DNA of 64,000 nucleotides from CBFDBF01 sp050291465 (GCA_050291465.1 JBNKJV010000016.1:1-64000), one strand, 5' to 3'; counted from the first letter of the stretch, positions 44,569 to 53,563 are shown. The notes: a model not told the origin generated them from the letters alone. Numbers and translations are program-made.

Positions 44569-44841
44569 ATGAATAAAGCGGATCTAATTGACGCTATAGC
44601 AGAGTCTGCGGATATCTCCAAAGCTGCTGCTGGTCGCGCCCTGGACGGCATGATCGACGCTATCACAGGTGCCCTGAAGAAAGGTGATACGGTATCTCTG
44701 GTCGGTTTCGGTACTTTCAACGTACGCGAGCGCGCTGCGCGCACTGGTCGCAATCCCCAAACCGGTGAGACGATCAATATCAAGGCGTCAAAAAATCCCG
44801 CTTTCAAGGCTGGTAAAGCTCTCAAGGATGCCGTAAACTAG
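44569..44841 (+). CDS. hupB: DNA-binding protein HU-beta
   Basis: HU is the dimeric nucleoid protein that bends DNA without sequence specificity. The 90-residue protein begins MNKADLIDAIAESADISKAA. It contains VSLVGFGTFNVRERAARTGR and NPQTGETINIKASKNPAFKA, the beta-arm with its DNA-intercalating Pro. The start is fixed by the family. tRNA-Val begins 13 bp after the stop with no intervening promoter seen, so the mRNA probably continues into the tRNAs. Confidence 0.96.
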   Translation: MNKADLIDAIAESADISKAAAGRALDGMIDAITGALKKGDTVSLVGFGTFNVRERAARTGRNPQTGETINIKASKNPAFKAGKALKDAVN

Positions 44842-44854
44842 CGCGCCCTTCTCA

Positions 44855-44930
44855 GGGTGCTTAGCTCAGCTGGGAGAGCATCGCCCTTACAAGGCGAGGG
44901 TCGCAGGTTCGATCCCTGCAGCACCCACCA
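44855..44930 (+). tRNA. tRNA-Val (anticodon UAC)
   Basis: This is a 76-base cloverleaf with acceptor GGGTGCT and AGCACCC, D-arm TAGCTCAGCTGGGAGAGCA, and anticodon loop CTTACAA presenting UAC. The T-arm has GCAGGTTCGATCCCTGC, and CCA is encoded. It is probably co-transcribed with hupB. Confidence 0.97.
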
Positions 44931-44937
44931 GGGTTAG

Positions 44938-45014
44938 GGAGTGGTAGTTCAGTTGGTTAGAATACCGGCCTGTCACGCCGGGGGTCGCGGGTTCGAGTCC
45001 CGTCCACTCCGCCA
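44938..45014 (+). tRNA. tRNA-Asp (anticodon GUC)
   Basis: This is a 77-base cloverleaf with acceptor GGAGTGG and CCACTCC, discriminator G, anticodon loop CTGTCAC presenting GUC, T-arm GCGGGTTCGAGTCCCGT, and encoded CCA. It lies 7 bp after tRNA-Val, and a terminator follows. Confidence 0.97.
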
Positions 45015-45026
45015 TCTATTGCCAGT

Positions 45027-45060
45027 AAACGGGGTATCGTTTGATACCCCGTTTTTATTT
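45027..45060 (+). terminator. Intrinsic terminator after tRNA-Asp
   Basis: The stem AAACGGGGTATC (45027-45038) and GATACCCCGTTT (45043-45054) around loop GTTT is followed by TTATTT. It closes the hupB-tRNA transcription unit. Confidence 0.9.
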
Positions 45061-45170
45061 GGCGACCCTGTGAAACAGTCCATCCTGAAGACTTCGGGGG
45101 GGCTGCATTATAATAATCGCGGTGCTCGGGATTAACTCTCCGCCGCCTGCCGGGCGCCTGCGGAGGTATC

Positions 45171-45197
45171 TTACAATGCCCTGGAAACCCGTATAAT
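45171..45197 (+). promoter_or_regulatory. Sigma70 promoter for ppiD
   Basis: TTACAA (45171-45176) and consensus TATAAT (45192-45197) have a 15-bp spacer (16 if read CTTACA). The element lies 45 bp upstream of ppiD. Another TATAAT at 45109-45114 lacks a -35. Confidence 0.55.
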
Positions 45198-45241
45198 CAG
45201 GAATCTTTCAGGCAACCGGTTTTTTTGCGCGGACAAATCTC

Positions 45242-47152
45242 ATGCTTCAGACCATTAGAGATCGGGCTCAGGGGTGGATAGCCTGGGTAATCGTTATTCT
45301 TATCACCATTCCATTCGCCCTATGGGGTATCCAGGAGTATCTCGGTGGAGGGGCGGCGCCGGTAAAGGTCTCCATCAACAAACGGGATATCACGCAACGG
45401 GAATTCGAAGAGAGTTATCGCGATTATCAGAATCGCCTGCGCCAGGCCATGGGTGCCGCCTACAGACCGGATCAAACGGATGAAGATAAATTACGGGCGC
45501 AGGTTCTGGAAAACCTGATTACGGCGGAGCTTGTACTCCAGGCCGTCGACCGCATCGGTTTGCGGGCCGGGGATGACATGGTGCGCCGGTACGTCTGGCA
45601 GATACCGGCGTTTCAGGTCGGAGGTAAATTCAACCAAGAGATATTTGATAGTAAGGTTCGTCAGCGGGGGCAGGCTCCGGAAGAGTTTGTAGCCCAGTTC
45701 CGGCAGGATATCCTGAAAAATCAGCTGGCCCTGGGAATAACCGACTCGGCTCTGGTGGCGGAAGGGGAGTTGGCGGAGCGGGTGCGTCTGGAGCAGCAAC
45801 AGAGGGCGTTCGAGTACCTGGAGATCCCGGTGAGGGACTTTCTGCCGACCGTCACCGTGGAGCCCGCCGAAGTCGAGGCCTATTACCAGTCCCACCAGAG
45901 TGAATTCATGACTCCCGAGCAGGTAAAGCTGGAGTACGTGGAATTGAATATCAAGGATATCGCCAAGACACTGGAAGCCGATGACGAGGCGCTGCTGGCT
46001 TATTACGAACAATACAAAAGCGACTACATGACACCTGAGCAGAGAAGGGTGAGTCATATCCTGATCAGGGTGGCGGATAACAAAGATACGGCTGCCGTGG
46101 AGGCGGCGCTGTCCAGGGCGGAAGCGGCACTGGAAAGGGTGCGCAAAGGGGAGTCCTTCGCGGCCGTGGCAAAAGAGGTTTCGGAAGATCCGTTATCCAA
46201 CAGCGTCGGGGGAGACCTGGGCTATATGGAGCAGGGGAGTATGGAAGCCCCGTTTGACCAGGCGATGTTCAGCCTGAATGTGGGGGATGTCAGTGAACCG
46301 GTACAGACCAGTTTCGGGTTCCATGTCATTCAACTGAATGATATCCGCGATGCGCAGGGTAAAGCCTTTGAAGAGGTGCGTCAGCAGGTGCGGGACGCCT
46401 ACCTCCAGAGTGAAGCCGAGCGGTCCTATTACGATTATGTGGAAAAGCTCGCCAATGAAACCTTCAAGAACCAGGACAGCCTTGAACCGGCGGCCGAGGC
46501 CCTGGGTCTGTCGGTCCGGGACGGCGGCTGGATGGGACGTGACGGGGGCGCGGGTTTGCTCTCATCGCCGAAGGTTACCAATGCCGCCTTCAGTGAAGAT
46601 GTTCTGGTCCAGGGACTCAACAGCGAGCTGATTGAGTTGGGAGATGAACAGGTGATAGTGCTGCGGGTTACGGATCACAAGGAGGCCAGTCTGCAACCGC
46701 TGGAGTCGGTCAGCGAGGGAATAAACAAGGTCCTGCGCCGGGAAAAGGCGGCCGCCAGGGTGACGGAGCATGGCAAGGACCTTATCGGTAGGCTGCAGGG
46801 GGGTGAGACCCTGCAGGCAGCCGCTGCCGCGGAGGGGAAACAACTTGTCGGGCCCGGAAGTATCACCCGTGACGATAGCGCAGTGCCGCAGCCGGTCAGG
46901 CAGAGCCTGTTCCGCCTGCCCCGTCCCGCTGGAGAGGCGCCGGTTTTCGGCGAAGCGGTGTTGGACAACGGTAATTTTGTCATAATCGCACTGCATTCCG
47001 TTACGGACGGAAACCTGGAAGATGCCGATCTGGCCACCAGGCGAAACCTGCTCGGTATCATGCGGTCTTCTTTGGGGAAGAGTTATCTGCAGCATTTCGT
47101 CGACAATGAACGGGACGCGGCGACGATCGATATCTCCAAGAAGGAAGATTAA
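45242..47152 (+). CDS. ppiD: Periplasmic folding chaperone PpiD
   Basis: PpiD is an inner-membrane-anchored periplasmic chaperone near the Sec translocon. The 636-residue protein starts MLQTIRDRAQGWIAWVIVIL with a membrane helix (about 12-32). A SurA-like N-terminal chaperone region follows (about 40-200). A parvulin domain (about 262-360: VSHILIRV, DPLSNSVGGDLGYMEQGSM, PVQTSFGFHVIQLNDI) and a further C-terminal chaperone region complete it. The hupB-ppiD order is standard; normally fabI or another gene follows, but here two oxidoreductases intervene. Confidence 0.94.
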   Translation: MLQTIRDRAQGWIAWVIVILITIPFALWGIQEYLGGGAAPVKVSINKRDITQREFEESYRDYQNRLRQAMGAAYRPDQTDEDKLRAQVLENLITAELVLQAVDRIGLRAGDDMVRRYVWQIPAFQVGGKFNQEIFDSKVRQRGQAPEEFVAQFRQDILKNQLALGITDSALVAEGELAERVRLEQQQRAFEYLEIPVRDFLPTVTVEPAEVEAYYQSHQSEFMTPEQVKLEYVELNIKDIAKTLEADDEALLAYYEQYKSDYMTPEQRRVSHILIRVADNKDTAAVEAALSRAEAALERVRKGESFAAVAKEVSEDPLSNSVGGDLGYMEQGSMEAPFDQAMFSLNVGDVSEPVQTSFGFHVIQLNDIRDAQGKAFEEVRQQVRDAYLQSEAERSYYDYVEKLANETFKNQDSLEPAAEALGLSVRDGGWMGRDGGAGLLSSPKVTNAAFSEDVLVQGLNSELIELGDEQVIVLRVTDHKEASLQPLESVSEGINKVLRREKAAARVTEHGKDLIGRLQGGETLQAAAAAEGKQLVGPGSITRDDSAVPQPVRQSLFRLPRPAGEAPVFGEAVLDNGNFVIIALHSVTDGNLEDADLATRRNLLGIMRSSLGKSYLQHFVDNERDAATIDISKKED

Positions 47153-47190
47153 GCGGATCGAAGTGCCGGGCCCCCGGAAACGAGCCGAAG

Positions 47191-47961
47191 ATGACAAAAA
47201 TCGGGATTATCGGCGGCGGATACTGGGGGGAAAAGATAAGGGATAAGATCGCCGTCCTCTCGGAGGAACACGATCTTCGTCTTATGTTCGTTGCCGGAAG
47301 GAACGATGACTTCCTGGCGATGAGCGGGCAGCACGAAATAGATTGGGCGGTGGTGACGACGCCGACGGAATCCCACAGATCGATCGCCGCCGATCTGCTT
47401 GAAGCAAGACGAAACGTTTTCTGCACTAAACCCCTGACATCGTCGACCGCCGATTCGGAATATCTGGTGACCATGGCGCGGGAACTCGGCGTATGTCTCT
47501 ACATCGATGACGTCTTCAGCTATCACCCGGGATTCTCCCGCATGAGAGAACTGGCCGGGAGCAATTCCATACATATTCTCTGGAACAAATGGAACGGCCG
47601 GGAATTCGGCTCCGTCCGGGATGTCCTGTTCAGACTCTGTTATCACGATCTGTATCTGATTGAGGATCTGGTCTCCGGCGAACAACCCGTGGTACGGGAA
47701 TTTGCCGTAAGCGCGGATCTGTTTAGATTGAAAATCGACTATGGTCAAAGAGAAGTGATCATTGAGTACTCGATCGATTCCGCGATTCCACAGGGGCATC
47801 GCATAAACACCATCGATTTTACCCACAAACCGGGGGAGAAGGATGCGCTGCAGCAGATGTTGCTGACGGCCTTTACTACACAATTTGATCAACAGCGAAA
47901 CAACGGTCGGGGCCTGTGGGTCAACCGCCAAGTGGACCAGCTATTGGGGCAGATGTTATGA
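47191..47961 (+). CDS. Gfo/Idh/MocA family oxidoreductase (short)
   Basis: This 256-residue protein has an N-terminal Rossmann motif IGIIGGGYWGEKIRDKI and the second-strand segment DWAVVTTPTESHRSIAADLL. VFCTKPLTSS is the position where family members have the catalytic EKP Lys (here TKP, Lys retained). The C-terminal half is shorter than the usual 330-380 residues, so substrate binding may differ. Family members oxidise sugars, inositols or imines with NAD(P). It is coupled to the next gene through an ATGA overlap. Both genes sit between ppiD and fabI and look like an inserted cassette. Confidence 0.78.
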   Translation: MTKIGIIGGGYWGEKIRDKIAVLSEEHDLRLMFVAGRNDDFLAMSGQHEIDWAVVTTPTESHRSIAADLLEARRNVFCTKPLTSSTADSEYLVTMARELGVCLYIDDVFSYHPGFSRMRELAGSNSIHILWNKWNGREFGSVRDVLFRLCYHDLYLIEDLVSGEQPVVREFAVSADLFRLKIDYGQREVIIEYSIDSAIPQGHRINTIDFTHKPGEKDALQQMLLTAFTTQFDQQRNNGRGLWVNRQVDQLLGQML

Positions 47962-49007
47962 AAATCGCAGTAATCGGGGGCGGACTATTCGGTACCACCA
48001 TCGCCATCTTTCTGGCGCGGGAGGGACACCAGGTTGAATTGTATGAACGAAATGATGAACTGTTGAAGGAGGCCTCCGGTATCAATCAGTATCGGCTGCA
48101 CGCGGGCTATCATTATCCGCGGAGCAAGGAGACCGCCGTAAGCAGTAAGCGGGGGATTGATTCCTTTCTGACGGAGTACGGGGGTTGCATGCTCGAGAAC
48201 AAGATGAGCGTGGAACACTACTACGCCATATCGGCCCATGACAGTCTGGTGGACAGAGGCCAGTATGTCGCCTTTATGGATTCCGTGGGGTTGCCTTACC
48301 GGGAAGGTTCCATTGACGGCTTAAGAAACGTCGACGGTGTATTCCGGGTCGAGGAACAGCTTATCGATATCAACGCCCTGAGGGTGGATATAAACGCGAA
48401 GATTGCGGCGCTTCCCAATATTGCGTTGAAGCTCAATGCCGAGTTCGACTGTGCCACCCAGGGAGAATACGACTACGTCGTCTCCGCCACCTATGCGAAT
48501 TACAACTATGTCCTCAAGGATCCCAATAAGCGGGTTCTGCAGTTTGAACTGGTGGAAAAACCGGTGGTTAAGCTCCCGGACCGCTTTCATAATATCAGCC
48601 TGGTGGTGATGGATGGACCGTTCTTCTGCCTCGATCCCTATAGCGATACCGGTCTGCACGTCATGGGCAACGTCACCCACGCCATTCATCAGGAGGTGGT
48701 GTCCCAGAACATCGAGATACCCTTTGGATACCGTGGTCTGGTCAATCGGGGGATTGTGAAGAATCCGCCCATTACCACCATCGACCTGTTCCGAGAGACC
48801 GCCCGCCACTTTTTCGACGGCCTGGAGTTCGATCATATCGGTTCCATGTATACGGTCCGCGCCGTGCTTCCCGACCGGGATCACGATGACGCCCGGCCCA
48901 CCATCGTCAACATGATCGACGACAAGTACTTCCATGTTTTCTCCGGTAAGCTGGGTACCTCGGTGGAGACGGCGCACCACATCGTAAGCCAGCTAGTCGA
49001 GGTCTGA
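47958..49007 (+). CDS. FAD-dependent oxidoreductase (DAO-like)
   Basis: This 349-residue protein begins MKIAVIGGGLFGTTIAIFLA, the dinucleotide-binding GxGxxG-type motif (here GGGLFG). EVELYERNDELLKEASG-like sequence follows (VELYERNDELLKEASG), then NQYRLHAGYHYPRSKETAV, resembling the substrate side of D-amino-acid oxidase-like proteins. The C-terminus ends in a KYFHVFSGKLGTSVETAHHI flavin-contact block. The substrate is unknown. I chose the ATG at 47958 because it overlaps the preceding stop and fits the Rossmann start. With its partner it may modify a nucleotide-linked or free sugar or amine; that is speculation. Confidence 0.75.
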   Translation: MKIAVIGGGLFGTTIAIFLAREGHQVELYERNDELLKEASGINQYRLHAGYHYPRSKETAVSSKRGIDSFLTEYGGCMLENKMSVEHYYAISAHDSLVDRGQYVAFMDSVGLPYREGSIDGLRNVDGVFRVEEQLIDINALRVDINAKIAALPNIALKLNAEFDCATQGEYDYVVSATYANYNYVLKDPNKRVLQFELVEKPVVKLPDRFHNISLVVMDGPFFCLDPYSDTGLHVMGNVTHAIHQEVVSQNIEIPFGYRGLVNRGIVKNPPITTIDLFRETARHFFDGLEFDHIGSMYTVRAVLPDRDHDDARPTIVNMIDDKYFHVFSGKLGTSVETAHHIVSQLVEV

Positions 49008-49084
49008 GCGGCCGGGAGGATAAGCGCAAAGGATTATCCTGAACAACAAACGGCCGTCTGTAGGAGCCGCGTCCCCACAGCATA

Positions 49085-49159
49085 ACCACAGAGGACACGG
49101 AGGTTCACCGAGTTAGATGACGATCATATAAACTTCCGTGCATCGCTGTGACCTCCGTG
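49085..49159. repeat. Palindromic intergenic repeat upstream of the fabI terminator
   Basis: CACGGAGGTTCAC (49096-49108) faces GTGACCTCCGTG (49148-49159), complementary apart from one extra T. ACCACAGAGGACACGGAGG precedes it. A degenerate relative lies at 7571-7650. There is no gene in 49008-49231. Confidence 0.55.
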
Positions 49160-49176
49160 GTGGATAACAGGGATAC

Positions 49177-49205
49177 AAAGAAAAAGGCGGGCTGAGCCCG
49201 CCTTT
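49177..49205 (-). terminator. Intrinsic terminator of fabI
   Basis: On the minus strand AAAGGCGGGC, loop TCA and GCCCGCCTTT are followed by TTCTTTG. It lies 26 bp after the fabI stop. Confidence 0.88.
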
Positions 49206-49231
49206 CCTGTTACCCCTGTTCCGGGTGGTTG

Positions 49232-50008
49232 TCAGGCCATGCCGACGATGTGGTAGCCGGAGTCCACGTACAGCACGTCGCCGGTGATGCCGGAGGCCAG
49301 ATCCGAACAGAGGAAGGCGGCGGCGTTGCCCACTTCGTCGATGGTGACGTTGCGGCGCAGGGGGGTCTTGGCCTCCGCCTCGTCCAGCATCCCCTTGAAA
49401 CCCTTGATGCCGGAGGCGGCCAGGGTGCGGATGGGACCGGCGGATACGGCATTGACCCGGGTGCCTTCCGGGCCCAGGGCGTCCGCCAGATAGCGCACGT
49501 TGGCCTCCAGGCTCGCCTTGGCCACACCCATGACGTTGTAACTGGGGATGGTGCGCACGGCACCCAGGTAGGTCATGGTGACCAGGGCGCCGTTTCTGCC
49601 CCGCATCATCTCCCGGCCGGCCTTGGCCAGGGCGGCGAAGCTGTAGGCGCTGATATCGTGAGCGGCGGCGAACCCTTCCCGGGTGACGGCGTCGGCATAG
49701 CTTCCCTCCAGCTGTTCGCGGCCGGCAAAGGCGATGGAGTGGACGATACCGTCCAGGCCGTCCCACTCCTTGCCGAGATCCCGGAAAGCGGCTTCGATCT
49801 GGTCGTCGCTGGTCACGTCCAGCTCCAGCACTATGTCGGATCCGCACTGGGCGGCGAACTCCTCCACCCGCTTCTTGAGTTTTTCACCCTGATAACTGAA
49901 GGCCAGTTGCGCGCCCTCGCGATGCATGGCCTGAGCCACTCCCCAGGCGATGGAGCGGTTGCTGGCGACGCCGGTGACGAGGATACGTTTGTCTTGTAGA
50001 AAACCCAT
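49232..50008 (-). CDS. fabI: Enoyl-[acyl-carrier-protein] reductase FabI
   Basis: FabI reduces trans-2-enoyl-ACP with NADH in the last step of each fatty-acid elongation cycle and is the triclosan target. The 258-residue protein has MGFLQDKRILVTGVASNRSI, VHSIAFAGREQLEG, ISAYSFAALAKAG (first Tyr) and IPSYNVMGVAKASLE with the Tyr-X6-Lys pair. GPIRTLAASGIKGF follows in the C-terminal third. It faces away from the SBP gene, leaving 184 bp for divergent promoters. Confidence 0.95.
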   Translation of the reverse strand: MGFLQDKRILVTGVASNRSIAWGVAQAMHREGAQLAFSYQGEKLKKRVEEFAAQCGSDIVLELDVTSDDQIEAAFRDLGKEWDGLDGIVHSIAFAGREQLEGSYADAVTREGFAAAHDISAYSFAALAKAGREMMRGRNGALVTMTYLGAVRTIPSYNVMGVAKASLEANVRYLADALGPEGTRVNAVSAGPIRTLAASGIKGFKGMLDEAEAKTPLRRNVTIDEVGNAAAFLCSDLASGITGDVLYVDSGYHIVGMA

Positions 50009-50192
50009 GAATATCTCTGCCTCTTCTTCTGTTAATGGCTGACAACGGCGGGGGGGAATGCGATCATGTCCCCCGGTGCCGCTGGCGCGGTGCCCCGTAC
50101 AGTACCGGAAAAGGCCGGACAGGAAAAGCAGCCTGCCCTGCGCTTAGGTTGCTTTCAGGACTGATATTACCCTGCGGAACAGACTGTTTTTT

Positions 50193-52385
50193 ATGATCCA
50201 ACCGTTCCAGATATGGCCCATTTGGCGGATCTTTGCGGCAGGACTGGTCCTGTTCCCGCTGTTTCTGGCGGGCTGCGATGAAGGCCCGCAGAATAACCCT
50301 TATTCACCATCGGATGCCGGGCGCAATGTGCTCTACAGTGCCTTCGAAGAACGGCCCAAGCATCTGGATCCCGCCCGCTCCTACACCGCAGCCGAGGCGG
50401 TCTTTACCGGCCAGATCTACGAGCCGCCGCTGCAGTACCATTTTCTGAAGCGCCCCTATCAACTGATACCCCTTACCAGCGACGGCATGCCGCAGGTTCG
50501 TTATATCGGCAAGGAGGGCGAAGCCCTTGCTGCGGACGCACCCCCTGAGACCGTGGCCTATAGCGAATATGAGATCCGTATCCGGCCCGGCATTCGTTTT
50601 CAGCCTCATCCCGCCTTTGCCCGGATGGAGACCGGGGAGTACCGCTATCATGCCCTGACCGAAGGGCGGTTGGAATCTGTTCATACCCTATCTGATTTCC
50701 CCCATAGCGATAGCCGTGAACTGACGGCGGAAGACTACGTCTATCAGATCAAGCGCCTCGCTTTCCCGCGTCTGCACTGCCCGATCGCCGGTGTAATGGG
50801 ACAGTACATCGTAGGATTCAGGGAACTGGAGAAGCAGCTGGAAGCGGAGGAACAGCGGCTCAAGAAGGAGACCGGAGAGGAGCGGCCGTACCTCGATCTG
50901 CGGGGGTTTTCCATGGAGGGGATGGAGGTGCTTGATCGTTATAGCTTTCGGATACGGCTGCGAGGCAAGTACCCGCAGTTCCTCTACTGGATGGCCATGC
51001 CGTTCTTCGCCCCCATGCCCTGGGAAGCGGATCGCTTCTACGCCCAGGAAGGGCTATGGCGGCGTAACATCAAGCTGGACTGGTACCCGGTGGGTACCGG
51101 TCCTTTCATGTTGATCGAGAACAACCCCAACCTGCGCATGGTGATGGAGCGCAATCCCAACTTCCACGATGAGCGCTATCCGTCCGAAGGGGAGGCCGAG
51201 GATCGGGAACGGGGCCTGCTGCGGGACGCCGGCAGGCCGCTGCCGCTTATCGATAAGGCGGTCTATAGCCTGGAGAAAGAGAGTATCCCTTACTGGAACA
51301 AGTTTCTGCAGGGCTACTACGATGCGTCCGGTGTCAGCTCCGATAGTTTCGATCAGGCTGTCAGTATCGGCCAGCAGGGGGAGGCGAGGCTGACCGAGGA
51401 GCTGGAGGCCAAGGGCATCAAGCTGGTGACGGCGGTCCAGACCAGTATCTTTTACATGGGTTTCAACTGGCTCGATCCGGTGGTGGGGGGTGACTCGGAA
51501 AGGGCGCGGTTGCTGCGCCAGGCCATCTCCATCGCGGTGGATTACGAGGAGTTCATCTCCATTTTTCTGAACGACCGCGGGTTGCCGGCCCAGGGACCCA
51601 TTCCACCGGGCATCTACGGCCACCGGGAGGGGGACATCAATCCCTATGTCTACGAGCGCGTCGCGGACAGGCCACGACGGAGATCTATAGAATTCGCCAG
51701 GGAACTGATGGTGCGGGCCGGTTATCCGGGGGGGCGGGACGCGCAAAGCGGCAAGGCCCTGATCCTCTATTACGACACCACCGCCACCGGTCCGGATGAT
51801 AAGGCGCGTCTCAACTGGTTTCGCAAACAGTTCAAAAAACTGGGTATCGAGTTGGTGATTCGGGCTACCGATTACAACCGGTTTCAGGAAAAGATGCTCA
51901 AGGGCACGGCCCAGATCTTCTCCTGGGGCTGGAACGCCGACTATCCGGATCCGGAGAATTTCCTGTTTATGCTTTACGGCCCCAACGCCAAGGCGGGTAA
52001 GAACGGCGAGAACTCGGCCAATTATTCCAATCCGGAGTTCGATGACCTGTTCGAGCGTATGAAGAATATGGACAATGGCCCGAAACGGCAGGTGATCATA
52101 GACCGTATGGTGGAGATCCTGCGCCGGGATGCACCCTGGGCCTGGGGCTTTTTCCCCAAAGGTTTTTCTCTGCACCACAGCTGGTATAGCAACGTGAAGC
52201 CCAATCTGATGGCAAACAACACCCTAAAGTACAAGGCGATCGATGCTGAAGAACGGGAACGCAAACGGCAGGCGTGGAATCCCCCGATGTGGTGGCCGGT
52301 GCTGCTGTTGACGGGTGCCCTGGCCGTTTCATTAATACCGGCCGTCCTCGGATATCGCCGCAGAGAACGGAGTACCGGCTCATGA
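50193..52385 (+). CDS. ABC transporter family 5 solute-binding lipoprotein with C-terminal membrane helix
   Basis: This 730-residue protein resembles peptide/nickel-type solute-binding proteins (SBP family 5). Segments such as EERPKHLDPARSYTAAEAV, VGTGPFMLIENNPNLRMVME and FSWGWNADYPDPENFLFML are typical. The N-terminus has a lipobox LFLAGC (Cys28). Unusually a hydrophobic helix (about residues 698-718, WWPVLLLTGALAVSLIPAVL) followed by RRRERS ends the chain. The protein may therefore be anchored at both ends in the inner membrane. Standard SBPs are about 530 residues. It is coupled to a permease gene by an ATGA overlap. Confidence 0.85.
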   Translation: MIQPFQIWPIWRIFAAGLVLFPLFLAGCDEGPQNNPYSPSDAGRNVLYSAFEERPKHLDPARSYTAAEAVFTGQIYEPPLQYHFLKRPYQLIPLTSDGMPQVRYIGKEGEALAADAPPETVAYSEYEIRIRPGIRFQPHPAFARMETGEYRYHALTEGRLESVHTLSDFPHSDSRELTAEDYVYQIKRLAFPRLHCPIAGVMGQYIVGFRELEKQLEAEEQRLKKETGEERPYLDLRGFSMEGMEVLDRYSFRIRLRGKYPQFLYWMAMPFFAPMPWEADRFYAQEGLWRRNIKLDWYPVGTGPFMLIENNPNLRMVMERNPNFHDERYPSEGEAEDRERGLLRDAGRPLPLIDKAVYSLEKESIPYWNKFLQGYYDASGVSSDSFDQAVSIGQQGEARLTEELEAKGIKLVTAVQTSIFYMGFNWLDPVVGGDSERARLLRQAISIAVDYEEFISIFLNDRGLPAQGPIPPGIYGHREGDINPYVYERVADRPRRRSIEFARELMVRAGYPGGRDAQSGKALILYYDTTATGPDDKARLNWFRKQFKKLGIELVIRATDYNRFQEKMLKGTAQIFSWGWNADYPDPENFLFMLYGPNAKAGKNGENSANYSNPEFDDLFERMKNMDNGPKRQVIIDRMVEILRRDAPWAWGFFPKGFSLHHSWYSNVKPNLMANNTLKYKAIDAEERERKRQAWNPPMWWPVLLLTGALAVSLIPAVLGYRRRERSTGS

Positions 52386-53359
52386 TGGCGTATATCCTGC
52401 GTCGCGCGTTCTACGCCGTTCCTATCCTGATCGGGGTGAACATCATCACCTTCGTACTCTTCTTCGTGGTCAATTCTCCGGACGACATGGCACGCATGCA
52501 GCTGGGCATGAAGCGGGTAACGCAGGAAGCGGTGGAGAAGTGGAAAGAGGAACGGGGTTATAACAAACCGTTACTTTATGCCGCGCAGGCGGAGGGGATA
52601 GAGAAGATTACCGATACCATCTTTTTCGATAAATCCGTAAAGCTGTTCAAGTTTGATTTCGGCTCCTCCGACAGCGGCCGCGATATCGGCTATGACATCT
52701 CCCAGCGTATGTGGCCGAGCCTGGCCATCGCCGTGCCGGTGTTGTTGGTGGGCCTGCTGGTCAACATCAGCTGGGCCCTGTTGATCGCCTTTTTCCGCGC
52801 CACTTATATCGACTTCTGGAGCGTGGTGATCTGTGTCGTGATGATGTCCATCTCGACCCTGTTCTATATCATCGGCGGGCAGTACCTGGTAGGCAAGCTG
52901 TTGAATCTGGTGCCCATATCCGGTTATGACACGGGGTTAGGGGCGGTCAAGTTCCTGATCCTGCCGGTGATCATCGGTGTAATCGGCGGCATCGGTTCCG
53001 GTACCCGCTGGTATCGCACCCTGTTTCTGGAGGAGATCAACAAGGACTATGTCCGTACCGCCCGGGCCAAAGGGTTGTCGGAACAGGTAGTGCTGTTCCG
53101 GCATGTGCTGAAGAACGCCCTGATCCCGATCCTTACCGGCGTGGTGGTGGTGTTGCCCACACTGTTCATGGGCAGTCTTATCACCGAGTCCTTCTTCGGT
53201 ATTCCCGGACTCGGCAGTTACACTATTGATGCCATAAACAACCAGGATTTCGCCATCGTACGGGCCATGGTATTCCTCGGTTCCGTACTCTATATCATCG
53301 GTCTTCTGATGACCGATATCTCTTACACCATCGTCGATCCCAGGGTACGCCTTTCCTAG
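52382..53359 (+). CDS. Peptide ABC transporter permease (DppB/OppB type)
   Basis: This 325-residue inner-membrane protein starts MMAYILRRAFYAVPILIGVN, the DppB/OppB hallmark. It has about six helices and the EAA loop LEEINKDYVRTARAKGLSEQ with VVLFRHVLKNALIPIL. The first ATG overlaps the SBP stop. The expected second permease (DppC type) and the two ATPases do not follow: a 204-bp spacer leads to a rhodanese gene. The frame is open upstream, but that part overlaps the SBP gene and is unlikely to be used. Confidence 0.88.
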   Translation: MMAYILRRAFYAVPILIGVNIITFVLFFVVNSPDDMARMQLGMKRVTQEAVEKWKEERGYNKPLLYAAQAEGIEKITDTIFFDKSVKLFKFDFGSSDSGRDIGYDISQRMWPSLAIAVPVLLVGLLVNISWALLIAFFRATYIDFWSVVICVVMMSISTLFYIIGGQYLVGKLLNLVPISGYDTGLGAVKFLILPVIIGVIGGIGSGTRWYRTLFLEEINKDYVRTARAKGLSEQVVLFRHVLKNALIPILTGVVVVLPTLFMGSLITESFFGIPGLGSYTIDAINNQDFAIVRAMVFLGSVLYIIGLLMTDISYTIVDPRVRLS

Positions 53360-53563
53360 CGACCATTATGGACTTGATCAGAGCTGCCCTAATCGACATT
53401 TGTCATTTACTGCTGCAACAACCGGAAGGACACTGTGTGGAGGAAAAGCTGTTTCATCCCATCCGGGCGAATCCGGATCGATTGGTATATTGCTAAAATA
53501 TACTCGCCTCTCGACTTTGTTGCCTAGAACCCTTTGTAAGACGCGTTAACAGGAATTGAAATC

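Noticed and set aside
51054..52178. 374-codon minus-strand frame inside the solute-binding protein gene
   Set aside because: Antisense shadow without recognisable motifs or ribosome-binding site.
53368..53496. 42-codon ORF between the permease and the rhodanese gene
   Set aside because: No convincing ribosome-binding site, and no similarity to a second permease or ATPase that would make it a remnant.
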